Shown in pieces: positions 16,103-24,613 of a stretch of DNA of 64,000 bases. This DNA is from Xylanimonas oleitrophica (lineage in GTDB: Bacteria > Actinomycetota > Actinomycetes > Actinomycetales > Cellulomonadaceae). The stretch is from positions 52,125 to 116,124 of the forward strand of contig NZ_QKWH01000011.1 in assembly GCF_003244315.1 (NCBI RefSeq), read 5' to 3'. The position numbers and the translations under genes were made by a program. Within the stretch, counting starts at the first letter, position 1; each line of letters starts with the position of its first letter. Under the pieces are notes generated by a model. The model did not search any database, was not told where the DNA came from, and saw only the letters and a program-made list of their open reading frames with translations.

Positions 16103-18349
16103 TCAGGCACGCTCGAGGAACTCCTCCTGGTCCGGGGCGAGCTGGGCGGCGATCGCGTCGGCGAGCCGCGGGTGCTCCGCGAGCTCCGGGTCGGCGGCCA
16201 CGACGGCGGCCGACTCCTCGCGCGCCTCCTCGATGAGGTCGGCGTCCTTGACGACGCGCAGCAGGCGCAGCGAGCTGGTGCGACCCGACTGCGCCGCCCC
16301 CAGCACGTCTCCCTCGTCACGCTGCTCCAGGTCGAGCTGCGCGAGGCGGAACCCGTCGGTGGTCTCGGCGAGCGCCTCGACGCGCGCGGCGGCCGGGGTG
16401 CCGGGCTCGGCGGTGGAGACCAGCAGGCACAGGCCGGGGGCGGAGCCGCGGCCCACGCGTCCGCGCAGCTGGTGGAGCTGCGAGAGACCGAAGCGGTCGG
16501 CGTCGAGCACCACCATGACGGTGGCCTCGGGCACGTCGACGCCCACCTCGATCACGGTGGTGGAGACGAGCACCTGGGTCTGCCCGGAGGCGAAGCGGGC
16601 CATCACGGCGTCCTTCTCCGCCGGGGGCATCTGCCCGTGCAGCACGCCCACGTCCAGGCCCGCGAGCGCCGGGGTGGCCCGCAGCTCGTCGGCAACCTCG
16701 AGGACGGCCCGCAGGGGCTGGCGGTCGGTGCCCTCGGAGGGGTCGAGGAGGTCCGGCAGGTCGTCGTCCCCGGCCTTGCCGCCCTTGCCGCCGGCGCTCG
16801 CGCCGTCGTCGTCGGGGTGGATTCGGGCGCAGACGACGTACGCGCGGTGGCCGGCGTCGACCTCCTCGCGCACGCGCTGCCAGGTGCGCTCGAGCCAGCG
16901 GGGGTTGGCGGCGGGCACCACGTGGGTGGTGATGCCGGAGCGGCCCGTGGGGACCTCGGTGAGGGAGGAGACCTCGAGGTCGCCGAACACGGTCATGGCC
17001 ACGGTGCGCGGGATGGGCGTGGCGGTCATGACGAGCAGGTGGGGGGCGACGCGGCCCTTCGCGCGCAGGGCGTCCCGCTGCTCGACGCCGAAGCGGTGCT
17101 GCTCGTCGACGACGACGAGGCCGAGGTCGGCGAACTGGACGTGCTCGCCGAGGAGGGCGTGGGTGCCCACCACGATGCCGGCCTCCCCGGAGGCTGCCTG
17201 GAGCAGCGCCTCCTTGCGGGCGGCGGCCCCGAGCGACCCGGTGAGCAGGGCGACCCGCGTGCCGTCCTCCGCGCCGCCGAGGAGCCCGCCCTCCGCGAGG
17301 GGGCCCAGCATGGCGCGCAGGGTGCGGGCGTGCTGGGCGGCGAGCACCTCGGTGGGTGCCAGCAGGGCGGCCTGACCGCCGGCGTCGACCACCTGGAGCA
17401 TCGCGCGCAGCGCCACGACGGTCTTGCCGGAGCCGACCTCGCCCTGCAGCAGCCGCTGCATGGGCTGGGGCCGGGCGAGGTCGGCGGCGACCTGCTCCCC
17501 CACCGTGCGCTGCCCCTCGGTGAGCGTGAAGGGCAGCCGCGCGTCGAAGCGGGCCAGCAGGCCGGGCTGGTCGGCCGGGCGCGGCGGGCGCGCCGTCGCG
17601 TCCTCCTGCGCGGCGCGGGCCCGGCGCTGGGCGAGGGCCGCCTGGAGCACGAACGCCTCCTCGAAGCGCAGGCGGTGGCGGCCGCGGCGGTAGTCGGCGT
17701 CGCGCTCGGGGCGGTGCACCAGGCGCAGGGCCTCGTACCGCGTGGGCAGGCCCTTGCGGGCGAGCACGGCGGCGGGCACCGGGTCGGGCACGTCGTCCTC
17801 GGTGAGGGTGTCGAGCACGGTCCGCACGGCCCGCTGGAGCTTCCAGGTGGGCATGCTGGCCGTGGCGGGGTAGATCGGGATGGGCAGGCTCGCCTCGTAC
17901 ATCGCCTCGTCGGCGTCGTCGACGTCGCTGCCCACCAGCACGTAGTCGGGGTGGGTGAGCTGCCGCTCCCCGCGGTAGGCGGAGACGACGCCGGAGAACA
18001 CGCCCGTGGCGCCGGGGCGCAGCTTGTGCTCGTGGACGCGCAGCGCCCCGGCGTGCCTGGCGAAGAACGTGAGCGACAGGCGGTGGCGCCCGTCGGTCAC
18101 GACGACCTGCATGAGCGCGCCACGGCGGTTGCGCATGGGCCGCACGGTGGCCTCGAGCACGCGCGCCAGCACCGAGACGTGCTCGCCGGGGGTGAGCAGC
18201 TCGATGTCGGTGAGCTGGCCCGGGTCGGCGTAGCGCCGCGGGTAGTGGCGCAGCAGGTCGTCGACGGTGACGAGCCCCATCTTGGTCAGGGCGGGGGCGG
18301 TGCGCCCGCCGATCGCCTTGCTCAGCGGCTCCTGCAGTCGCCCGGTCAT
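16103..18349 (-). CDS. recG: ATP-dependent DNA helicase RecG
   Basis: Branch-migration helicase that regresses stalled forks and processes recombination intermediates. The 748-residue protein has an N-terminal wedge/OB domain (about 50-250), Walker A GEVGSGKTV near 300, the DEQHRFG box near 410, and motif VI HQLRGRVGRG near 613. An Asp/Gly-rich insertion of about 25 residues (GASAGGKGGKAGDDD) interrupts the second RecA domain, longer than usual. The ATG overlaps the stop of the FakA-like gene by 4 bp, so they are coupled. Confidence 0.96.
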   Translation of the reverse strand: MTGRLQEPLSKAIGGRTAPALTKMGLVTVDDLLRHYPRRYADPGQLTDIELLTPGEHVSVLARVLEATVRPMRNRRGALMQVVVTDGRHRLSLTFFARHAGALRVHEHKLRPGATGVFSGVVSAYRGERQLTHPDYVLVGSDVDDADEAMYEASLPIPIYPATASMPTWKLQRAVRTVLDTLTEDDVPDPVPAAVLARKGLPTRYEALRLVHRPERDADYRRGRHRLRFEEAFVLQAALAQRRARAAQEDATARPPRPADQPGLLARFDARLPFTLTEGQRTVGEQVAADLARPQPMQRLLQGEVGSGKTVVALRAMLQVVDAGGQAALLAPTEVLAAQHARTLRAMLGPLAEGGLLGGAEDGTRVALLTGSLGAAARKEALLQAASGEAGIVVGTHALLGEHVQFADLGLVVVDEQHRFGVEQRDALRAKGRVAPHLLVMTATPIPRTVAMTVFGDLEVSSLTEVPTGRSGITTHVVPAANPRWLERTWQRVREEVDAGHRAYVVCARIHPDDDGASAGGKGGKAGDDDLPDLLDPSEGTDRQPLRAVLEVADELRATPALAGLDVGVLHGQMPPAEKDAVMARFASGQTQVLVSTTVIEVGVDVPEATVMVVLDADRFGLSQLHQLRGRVGRGSAPGLCLLVSTAEPGTPAAARVEALAETTDGFRLAQLDLEQRDEGDVLGAAQSGRTSSLRLLRVVKDADLIEEAREESAAVVAADPELAEHPRLADAIAAQLAPDQEEFLERA

Positions 18350-20085
18350 GCGTCCCCTCCCGCGTCTGCCCCTGCGTCTGCCCCCGCACCCGTCCTGGCG
18401 CCCTCGGCAGCGGTTCGCCCGGCGGCCTCGACGCCGAGGGCCACGCCGGTGCCGGGCCGCCCCGTGGGCAGCGGCACCAGCTCCGCGCCGGCCGCGACCG
18501 CCACGGGCTCGAGCGCCTCGACCACCTCGGGGGGCACGTCGTCGTCGGTGAGCACGGTGACGACGGCGGCGCCCGGCCCTCCGTCCAGGAGCCTGGCCAG
18601 CGCGGCCGGCGCCCTCCCGGCGTCGGTGGAGGCGGTGCGCAGGCCGCGCAGCGCCCGGCGCACCGCGGCGGCGAGGTCGCCGCGCTCGCCTCGCTCGTCC
18701 CGCTCGTCAGTGGCCTCGGCGAGGGCCGCGAGGGCGACGGCGGTGTGCACGTCGCTGGGGACGTCGAGCACCTGCACCTGGGTGGCGGGCCCCTCGTCGG
18801 TGTCGAGCGCGAGGACGCCCAGCTCGGCGTCGACCCCGGCGGCGTCGGCCCCCGCGCCGGCCAGCACCAGCGCGCGGCGTGCCCCGGATGCCAGCGCGGC
18901 CTGCGCCAGGTCGCGCGGCCCGACGACGGCGCCGGCCGCCGGGACGAGCACGACGGCTCCCGCGCGGGCGAGCTCCGCGGCGAGCACCGGGGCGGTCGTC
19001 GCCGCCACCACCGCCTGGTCACCGTCCGGGACGGCCAGGTGCCGCACGTGGACCGCCTCGACCGTGCCCTGCTCGGCCCAGGCACGCGCGACGGCGAGGC
19101 CGGCCCCGAGGTCTGCGGTGTGCACGTGCGCCTGCCAGGCCGTGTCCTCCTCGCCGTCGGCGGGGGCGTCGTCCACCGCCCCGCCGACCACGACGACGGA
19201 GCCGCCGACGGCGTCCAGGTCGGCGCGCAGGGCGTCGGCGACCCCGCCGGCGGAGAAGCCCACCGCCGCGGCGGGCCGGCGCAGCACGAACATCAGCTCG
19301 AGCTCGTCGTCGTCGGAGTGCTCGTGGTGCCCGGCGGTGCCCGCGGCGGCGGGGTCGGCGTCGTGCCCCGTGAGGTCCAGGCCCAGGGTCACGGGAGCCT
19401 CGGGCACCACCGAGGCGACGTCGAGCACCGTCGGCCCCGCGGGGCCCGTGGCGGTGCCGCTCACGCTCCGGGCGACCCGGAGGGCGTCGAGGACCAGCAC
19501 GAGCCCGCACGCCCCGGCGTCGAGCACCCCGGCGCGCGCGAGCTGGGCGAGGGTCGCCACCGAGGAGAGCGCCGCCTCCCGCGCCCCGCGGACGGCAGCC
19601 TCCAGCACGTCGTCGGCGGTGGCCCCGGGCCGCGCGGCGGTGTCGCGCGCCGCCGCGGCGGCGACGTCGGCGGCCGTGAGGATCGTGCCGGGCTCCGGGT
19701 GCGCGACCGCGGAGCGCGCCGAGCCGGCCGCGACGTCGAGCGCCCGGGCCAGCTCGTCGCCGCGCGTCGCCGCGACGGCCACGCCACGCAGCCACTCGCT
19801 CAGGATCACCCCGGAGTTGCCGCGCGCCCCGAGCAGCGCCCCGCGAGCGAGGCGGCGCAGCAGGGCTGCCGCGCCGGCGTCGGCCGGGGCGGCCCCCACG
19901 GCCCGGGCACCCTCGCGCACCGTCAGGTGCATGTTGGTGCCGGTGTCGCCGTCCGCCACGGGGAACACGTTGACGCTGTCGATGGCGGCGCGCTCGCGCC
20001 CCAGGGCGCCGACGGCGAGCAGCGCCCAGGTACGCACGCCACGGGCGTCGAGGACGTCGGTGACCTGCGCGGCTGCATCGTGCAC
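18346..20085 (-). CDS. DAK2-domain protein, FakA/YloV-like fatty acid kinase
   Basis: In firmicutes FakA uses ATP to phosphorylate a fatty acid held by a FakB (DegV) partner. The DhaL-type kinase domain shows NVFPVADGDTGTNMH near 35-50 (metal/ATP-binding Asp cluster) and GARGNSGVILSEWLRG near 90-105; the C-terminal half is the accessory DegV-like domain. A GTG at 20085 is chosen because TACCGT (complement of 20093-20098) ends 7 nt before it, predicting a leaderless mRNA of 579 codons; a GTG three codons earlier overlaps that box. No DegV protein is in the window, so the lipid role is inferred. Overlaps recG by 4 bp. Confidence 0.87.
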   Translation of the reverse strand: MHDAAAQVTDVLDARGVRTWALLAVGALGRERAAIDSVNVFPVADGDTGTNMHLTVREGARAVGAAPADAGAAALLRRLARGALLGARGNSGVILSEWLRGVAVAATRGDELARALDVAAGSARSAVAHPEPGTILTAADVAAAAARDTAARPGATADDVLEAAVRGAREAALSSVATLAQLARAGVLDAGACGLVLVLDALRVARSVSGTATGPAGPTVLDVASVVPEAPVTLGLDLTGHDADPAAAGTAGHHEHSDDDELELMFVLRRPAAAVGFSAGGVADALRADLDAVGGSVVVVGGAVDDAPADGEEDTAWQAHVHTADLGAGLAVARAWAEQGTVEAVHVRHLAVPDGDQAVVAATTAPVLAAELARAGAVVLVPAAGAVVGPRDLAQAALASGARRALVLAGAGADAAGVDAELGVLALDTDEGPATQVQVLDVPSDVHTAVALAALAEATDERDERGERGDLAAAVRRALRGLRTASTDAGRAPAALARLLDGGPGAAVVTVLTDDDVPPEVVEALEPVAVAAGAELVPLPTGRPGTGVALGVEAAGRTAAEGARTGAGADAGADAGGDA

Positions 20086-20149
20086 GGCGACCACGGTAGC
20101 GTCGCCCCCGGGGCGCGCCCGGCCGCAGCGCCAGGTGACCGACCCCACG

Positions 20150-20179
20150 TTGGAACCCATCCCCACGGTCGGGTATCCT
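20150..20179 (+). promoter_or_regulatory. rpmB promoter
   Basis: TTGGAA (20150-20155) and TATCCT (20174-20179) are separated by 18 bp. Transcription should start near 20186, giving a leader of about 90 nt before rpmB. It lies back to back with the -10 element of the FakA-like gene (20093-20098). Confidence 0.6.
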
Positions 20180-20274
20180 GTCGTGGTTGCCTGGCCAGTT
20201 CCGGGCCCCAGACCTTTCCATCCACCACGTCTGTGCTGCCCTGCGGCCGGACGTCACGACCCACAGGAGACACC

Positions 20275-20466
20275 GTGGCTGCCAACTGCGACGTCTGCGG
20301 CAAGGGCCCGGGCTTCGGGCACAGCATCTCGCACTCCCACATCCGCACGAAGCGCCGCTGGAACCCCAACATCCAGCGCGTGCGCGCCGTGGTCGCGGGC
20401 ACGCCGAAGCGCGTGAACGTGTGCACCTCGTGCCTCAAGGCCGGCAAGGTCACGCGCGCCATCTGA
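20275..20466 (+). CDS. rpmB: 50S ribosomal protein L28
   Basis: Ribosomal protein of 63 residues beginning AANCDVCGKGPGFG. Two zinc-binding pairs are present, C5xxC8 and C50xxC53, so this is the zinc-containing form. The GTG start has AGGAGA 6 nt upstream. Its stop is followed 34 bp later by a strong T-tailed terminator. In actinobacteria rpmB stands beside the thiL and DAK2-recG genes, as it does here. Confidence 0.97.
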   Translation: MAANCDVCGKGPGFGHSISHSHIRTKRRWNPNIQRVRAVVAGTPKRVNVCTSCLKAGKVTRAI

Positions 20467-20500
20467 CGCAGCGCTGACCGGCCTCTCGGCCGCATCGAAC

Positions 20501-20532
20501 GAGCCCGTCGGGTCCTGCCCGGCGGGCTCTTT
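20501..20532 (+). terminator. rpmB intrinsic terminator
   Basis: GAGCCCGTCGGG (20501-20512) pairs with CCCGGCGGGCTC (20518-20529) in a 12-bp stem with one G-U pair and a 5-nt loop, followed by TTT. This is one of the few hairpins in the window with a T run. Confidence 0.8.
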
Positions 20533-20628
20533 CGTGCGCCCGGCGGCCCCTGCTCGCCCCTGCCCGGGCGCGAGGCACCCGGTGCCCACCCTGCGGCACG
20601 CTCTCGCCCTCGCCCGTGCCAAGAGTTC

Positions 20629-20679
20629 GTGAAGGGTTCACCAAAACCACTTGGTATCTGGGCCGAGCGGTGGCACCCT
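20629..20679 (+). promoter_or_regulatory. Putative promoter and palindromic operator of the 20687 acetyltransferase
   Basis: GTGAA-GGG-TTCAC (20629-20641) is a perfect palindrome around a 3-bp spacer. It is followed by TTGGTA (20651-20656), 17 bp, and CACCCT (20674-20679), which ends 7 nt before the ATG. The half-sites equal those of the Rex site at cydA, but the spacer is one base too short for Rex. The position just upstream of the -35 suits an activator. Overlapping CCAA and TTGG half-sites occur at 20641-20654. Confidence 0.4.
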
Positions 20680-20686
20680 GGAGAGC

Positions 20687-21220
20687 ATGACGGTGGATCT
20701 CGAGGGCGTGACCATCCGCCCGGCCACGGCGGCCGACGCGGCCGACATCGCACGCGTGCACGTCGCCTCCTGGCAGAGCGCCTACGGCGCCATCCTCCCC
20801 GAGGCGTTCCTCGCCGGGCTGGACCCCGCGGTCCGCGCCCAGCAGTGGGACTCGATCCTCTCCGGCGCCGACGGCGGCCTCGAGACCGGCACCCGCGTGC
20901 TGGTCGCCGAGGCGGAGGGCGACCCGCTCGGCTTCGCCGCGTTCGGCCCCTCCCGCGACGAGGACGGCGACGGCGGCACCTACGAGCTGTACGCCATGTA
21001 CCTCGAGCCCGGATCCTGGGGCCGCGGCGTGGCCCGCGAGCTCATGCGCTCCGTGCTCGCCGAGCTGCCGCAGGGCACGCCCATGACTCTCTGGGTGCTG
21101 GCCGGCAACGAGCGCGCCCAGCACTTCTACCGCCGGCACGGGTTCGCGGCCGACGGCGTCGAGCGCATCGACGAGATCGGCGGCACCCCCGTCACCGAGC
21201 TGCGCTTCCGCCGCCCCTGA
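20687..21220 (+). CDS. GNAT-family N-acetyltransferase
   Basis: Acetyl-CoA-dependent acetyltransferase of 177 residues, substrate unknown. The N-terminal strand ITIRPATAADAADIARVHVASWQSAY is typical of this subgroup (written here as VTIRPATAADAADIA). The acetyl-CoA loop GSWGRGVARELM is near 115-126, and NERAQHFYRRHGF near 144-156 completes motif B. The ATG at 20687 begins the first strand directly; upstream in-frame codons cross the apparent -10 box. It converges on thiL through a GC hairpin. Confidence 0.88.
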   Translation: MTVDLEGVTIRPATAADAADIARVHVASWQSAYGAILPEAFLAGLDPAVRAQQWDSILSGADGGLETGTRVLVAEAEGDPLGFAAFGPSRDEDGDGGTYELYAMYLEPGSWGRGVARELMRSVLAELPQGTPMTLWVLAGNERAQHFYRRHGFAADGVERIDEIGGTPVTELRFRRP

Positions 21221-21243
21221 CCCGACCACCCCGCGCAGACGGA

Positions 21244-21265
21244 CCGGCCGCGGGCCAGCGGCCGG
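21244..21265. terminator. Hairpin between convergent GNAT and thiL genes
   Basis: CCGGCCGC (21244-21251) and GCGGCCGG (21258-21265) form a perfect 8-bp stem with a 6-nt loop between two convergent genes. It may terminate transcription from both sides. There is no T tract. Confidence 0.5.
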
Positions 21266-21284
21266 CCTGCGGGCAGAACGGGCC

Positions 21285-22352
21285 TCAGCGGGAGAAGTGG
21301 TCCCAGCCGGGCCCCACGGTGGGCTCCTGCCCGTCCACGGTGGCACGGGCAGGCTCGCCGTCCGCGACGGCGCGCACCCACCCGACCGGCACGAACGGCT
21401 CGGGCAGGGCGGCCCCCGCGGGGAACACCGCCAGGAGGCCGTGGTCCTCTCCCCCGGACAGCACCCACGCCTGCGCCCGACGGTCCGGGTCCGGCTCGCC
21501 CTCCCGGCGCCCGGCCGATCGTCCAGCCGGCACGTCTGGCGGCCTCGCCGCGTCCAGCACGCGGGCGGCGGGCAGCAGCTCCTCGACGTGCGGGCGCAGC
21601 GCCGTGGTGGCGAGGTCGACGACGACGCCGCTGGCGCGGGCGATCCGCCCGGCGTCGCGCAGCAGCCCGTCGGACACGTCGAGCATGGCGGTGGCCCCGG
21701 CGCAGGCCGCAGCGGGCCCGGCCAGGAGCGGCGGCTCCGGCCGGAGGAACCCGGTCACGAACGGCGCGAGCGGGCCGGTGGCCCCCGGGGCGCCGTCGTC
21801 GGGCGCGGCCACGCCCGCATCCAGCAGGGCGAAGCCGGCCGCGGACCGTCCGCGCACCCCCGCGTGCGCCACGACGTCACCCGGCCGAGCGCCCGAACGC
21901 ACCACGGGAGCACGCCCCTCGAGGTCGCCGTGCACCGCGACGGAGACCACGATCGCCTCGCTGCCCGAGAGGTCCCCCCCGACCACTGCCGCCCCCGCGC
22001 CAGAGCACACCGCGGCGAGCCCGCGGGCGAAGCCCTCGACCCACGCCACCTCGAGGTCGCCCGGCACCCCGAGCGAGACCACGAGCGCGGTGGGCCGGGC
22101 GCCCATCGCGGCGACGTCGGCGAGGTTCTGCGCGGCAGCCCGCACCCCGACGTCGTACCCGGTCGACCAGCGCCGGCGGAAGTGCCTGTCCTCCACGAGC
22201 ATGTCGGTCGAGACCACCACCCGGCCGTCGGGGGCCGCGACGACGGCGGCGTCGTCGCCCGGGCCGAGCAGCGTGGCCGCCCCCGGGGGCAGCAGCGGGA
22301 AGATGCGGGCCAGGAGGGCCGTCTCGTCGAGGTCACGCACCAGCTCGGTCAC
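21285..22352 (-). CDS. thiL: Thiamine-monophosphate kinase
   Basis: Phosphorylates thiamine monophosphate to the active cofactor thiamine diphosphate. The 355 residues contain LLGPGDDAAVV near 28-38, STDMLVEDRHFRR near 49-61, GGDLSGSEAIV near 122-132 and MLDVSDGLLRDAGR near 215-228, the metal/ATP-binding elements of the PurM/ThiL fold. A poorly conserved Arg/Glu-rich loop near 270-290 is extra. The GTG start has TAGGGT (complement of 22360-22365) ending 7 nt upstream, so a leaderless transcript is predicted. Divergent from the DUF3515 gene across only 37 bp. Confidence 0.95.
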   Translation of the reverse strand: MTELVRDLDETALLARIFPLLPPGAATLLGPGDDAAVVAAPDGRVVVSTDMLVEDRHFRRRWSTGYDVGVRAAAQNLADVAAMGARPTALVVSLGVPGDLEVAWVEGFARGLAAVCSGAGAAVVGGDLSGSEAIVVSVAVHGDLEGRAPVVRSGARPGDVVAHAGVRGRSAAGFALLDAGVAAPDDGAPGATGPLAPFVTGFLRPEPPLLAGPAAACAGATAMLDVSDGLLRDAGRIARASGVVVDLATTALRPHVEELLPAARVLDAARPPDVPAGRSAGRREGEPDPDRRAQAWVLSGGEDHGLLAVFPAGAALPEPFVPVGWVRAVADGEPARATVDGQEPTVGPGWDHFSR

Positions 22353-22359
22353 GGCCCCG

Positions 22360-22383
22360 ACCCTAGCGGCGCCCGGGTACCGT
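22360..22383. promoter_or_regulatory. Back-to-back leaderless promoters of thiL and the DUF3515 gene
   Basis: The minus-strand -10 ACCCTA (22360-22365; read TAGGGT) serves thiL, and the plus-strand -10 TACCGT (22378-22383) serves the lipoprotein gene 6 nt ahead of its GTG. The start codons are 37 bp apart. Each promoter's -35 region would lie on the other's -10, so the two polymerases should exclude each other (inference). Confidence 0.6.
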
Positions 22384-22389
22384 GGGCGC

Positions 22390-22857
22390 GTGCTCCGCCG
22401 TTCCGTCCCTGCGCTCCTCGTGCTCGCCGTGCTCCCCGCCCTCGCGGCGTGCACGCCCACCATCGCCGTCGACGCGGCGCCCGACGCCGCCGACCCGGCC
22501 TGCGCCCCGGTGATGCTGGCACTGCCGGACGTCGTCGCTGGCGACCTGGAGAAGGCCAAGACCACCTCGCAGGCCACCGCCGCGTGGGGCGAGGGCGGTG
22601 CCGCGGTGACGCTGCGCTGCGGCGTGACCCCGCCCGGCCCTTCGCCGGACTGCCAGCGGGTCGAGTCGTCCGGGGGCACCGTCGACTGGATCGTCGAGTC
22701 CAACGACGAGGGCACCTGGCGCTTCACCACCTACGGCCGCGAGCCGGCGGTCGAGGTCGTCATCCCCGCGACGGTGCGCGAGACGCACTCGTCGTCGTTC
22801 GTGGCGGACCTGGCCCAGGCGGTCGGCCGGGTGGAGGCCACGAAGAGCTGCACCTGA
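22390..22857 (+). CDS. DUF3515 family lipoprotein
   Basis: An actinobacterial protein of unknown function with a lipoprotein signal: basic start, hydrophobic core, and lipobox LAAC with Cys21 as the lipidation site. The exported part (155 residues in total) has four more Cys that could form disulfides (DPACAPVM, LRCGVT, DCQRV, KSCT), and the family Trp-containing strand TVDWIVES. Linkage to thiL and ddl is conserved in actinobacteria; it is on the opposite strand from both here. GTG at 22390 is supported by TACCGT ending 6 nt upstream. Confidence 0.88.
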   Translation: MLRRSVPALLVLAVLPALAACTPTIAVDAAPDAADPACAPVMLALPDVVAGDLEKAKTTSQATAAWGEGGAAVTLRCGVTPPGPSPDCQRVESSGGTVDWIVESNDEGTWRFTTYGREPAVEVVIPATVRETHSSSFVADLAQAVGRVEATKSCT

Positions 22858-22875
22858 CGGCGCCGCGGCCCCCGG

Positions 22876-23289
22876 TCAGGGGATGAGCGTCGCGCCGATC
22901 GGCCCGGGGTTCCAGGCGATCTCCCAGCGGAAGCCGTCGAGGTCGCTGAAGTAGCCGGAGTACCCGCCCCACGCGCGGTCCTGCGCGTCGCTCACCACGG
23001 GGGCACCGGCGCGGGCGGCCAGCGCCAGCACCTCGTCCACCTCCTCGCGGGTGGCGAGGTTGTGGGCGAGCGTGACGGGCGGCGTGCCGCCCCGCGTCAC
23101 GGTGCCGATCTCCTCGGCGGCGCGCTCCGCGTCCCAGAGCGAGAGCAGCGTGTGCTGGCCCACCCGGAACATGACCACCTCGGCCGGGTCGTCGAACTCG
23201 GGCCGCCACCCCAGCCCTTCGGCGTAGAAGCGGCGCGAGGCCGACAGGTCGTCGACGACGAGGGTCACCAGGCTCAGACGCTGTTCCAT
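22876..23289 (-). CDS. VOC-family (glyoxalase/bleomycin resistance-like) protein
   Basis: A 137-residue single-chain protein with two beta-alpha-beta-beta-beta modules: SLVTLVVDDLSASRRFYAEG at the start and YFSDLDGFRWEIAWNP at the end. The terminal D-G-F..E pattern is typical of vicinal oxygen chelate enzymes or binding proteins. Substrate unknown. It sits between ddl and the DUF3515 gene, interrupting an otherwise conserved pair. GAGGGT ends 6 nt before the ATG, a weak version of the -10 pattern seen elsewhere. Confidence 0.85.
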   Translation of the reverse strand: MEQRLSLVTLVVDDLSASRRFYAEGLGWRPEFDDPAEVVMFRVGQHTLLSLWDAERAAEEIGTVTRGGTPPVTLAHNLATREEVDEVLALAARAGAPVVSDAQDRAWGGYSGYFSDLDGFRWEIAWNPGPIGATLIP

Positions 23290-23330
23290 GGACCGACCCT
23301 CTCAGACCCCGCCGACAGCACGGCAGGGCG

Positions 23331-24503
23331 TCAGCGCAGACCGGTGGGGCGCTCGAGCGCCAGCTGCACGAGCTCGTCGACCAGCTCGGGGTAGCTCAGG
23401 CCTGACGCCGCCCACATGCGCGGGTACATCGACAGCGGCGTGAAGCCGGGCATCGTGTTGATCTCGTTGACCACCACGCGCTCGTCGGGGGTGACGAACA
23501 CGTCCACGCGCGAGAGCCCCTCGGCGCCGACGGCGTCGAAGGTGCGGACGGCGAGCTCGCGCACCTCCTCGACGAGGTGGTCGGGCAGGTCGGCCGGGCA
23601 GCGCAGGTCCACGTGGGACTCGTCGAGGTACTTCGCCTCGAAGTCGTAGAAGACGTGGGAGCCGTGGTCCACGACGATCTCGCCGGGCAGGGAGGCGCGC
23701 GCCGGCCCGCCGTGGCGGCCGCCCAGCACGGCGCACTCGATCTCGCGACCCTCGATGCCCTGCTCCACGATCACCTTGGGGTCGTGCCGGCGGGCCTCCT
23801 CGACCGCGGCGGGCAGGTCGGCCAGGTCGTCCACGCGGGTGATGCCGAGCGAGGAGCCGGCGCGGGCAGGCTTGACGAACACCGGCAGCCCGAGGGCCTC
23901 GACGGCGGCGGTGCACGCCTCGCGTCGGGTGTCCCACTCCCCTGGGCGGATCACGGTGTACGGCCCCACGGGCAGGCCCTGGCCGGCGAGCACCAGCTTC
24001 ATGAAGTGCTTGTCCATGCCGACGGCGGAGGCGAGCACCCCGGCGCCGACGTAGTGGACGTCAGCGAGCTCGAGCAGGCCCTGGACGGTGCCGTCCTCGC
24101 CGAACGGCCCGTGCAGCACGGGGAACACGACGTCGACCTCACCGAGCAGGCCCGGCACCTGGCCGGGCTCCAGCACGCGCAGGGTGCGCTCGCCGGCGGT
24201 GAGGGAGAGCACCACCTCGGCGCCCGACTCCGCCGTGACCTCGGGCAGCCTGCCGTCGGTGATCTCCCAGCGCTCCGGCTCGTCCGCGGCGACGACCCAG
24301 CGGCCCTCGCGCGTGATGCCGACGGGGACGACGTCGTACCTGCTGCGGTCGATCGCCCGCAGCACCCCGGCGGCGGTGGCCGCCGAGATGGCGTGCTCAC
24401 CGGAGCGGCCGCCGAAGAGGACGGCGACGCGGGGCCGCCGCCCGGCCTCGGCGGGCGCGACGGCGGGCACCTGGGCGGTGGCGGGGCTGGTCTGCTCGGA
24501 CAT
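23331..24503 (-). CDS. ddl: D-alanine-D-alanine ligase
   Basis: ATP-grasp ligase that forms D-Ala-D-Ala for the peptidoglycan stem peptide. Motifs include VLFGGRSGEHAISAATA near 28-44, HGPFGEDGTVQGLLEL near 130-145, the ATP-grasp segment VFVKPARAGSSLGI near 209-222, and the late metal-binding VVVNEINTMPGFTP near 346-359. 390 residues with a 25-residue variable N-terminus. TAGGGT (complement of 24511-24516) ends 7 nt before the ATG, predicting a leaderless mRNA. Confidence 0.96.
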   Translation of the reverse strand: MSEQTSPATAQVPAVAPAEAGRRPRVAVLFGGRSGEHAISAATAAGVLRAIDRSRYDVVPVGITREGRWVVAADEPERWEITDGRLPEVTAESGAEVVLSLTAGERTLRVLEPGQVPGLLGEVDVVFPVLHGPFGEDGTVQGLLELADVHYVGAGVLASAVGMDKHFMKLVLAGQGLPVGPYTVIRPGEWDTRREACTAAVEALGLPVFVKPARAGSSLGITRVDDLADLPAAVEEARRHDPKVIVEQGIEGREIECAVLGGRHGGPARASLPGEIVVDHGSHVFYDFEAKYLDESHVDLRCPADLPDHLVEEVRELAVRTFDAVGAEGLSRVDVFVTPDERVVVNEINTMPGFTPLSMYPRMWAASGLSYPELVDELVQLALERPTGLR

Positions 24504-24613
24504 CGGCCCGACCCTACCGGAACGTCACCCGCCTGCCGACGGCCTCCGGCGCCGTCCGCACGGGCTGCCGCGCACCGCTCTGCGGCTGCCCGGCCAGGTG
24601 GTAGGAAGGGCTC

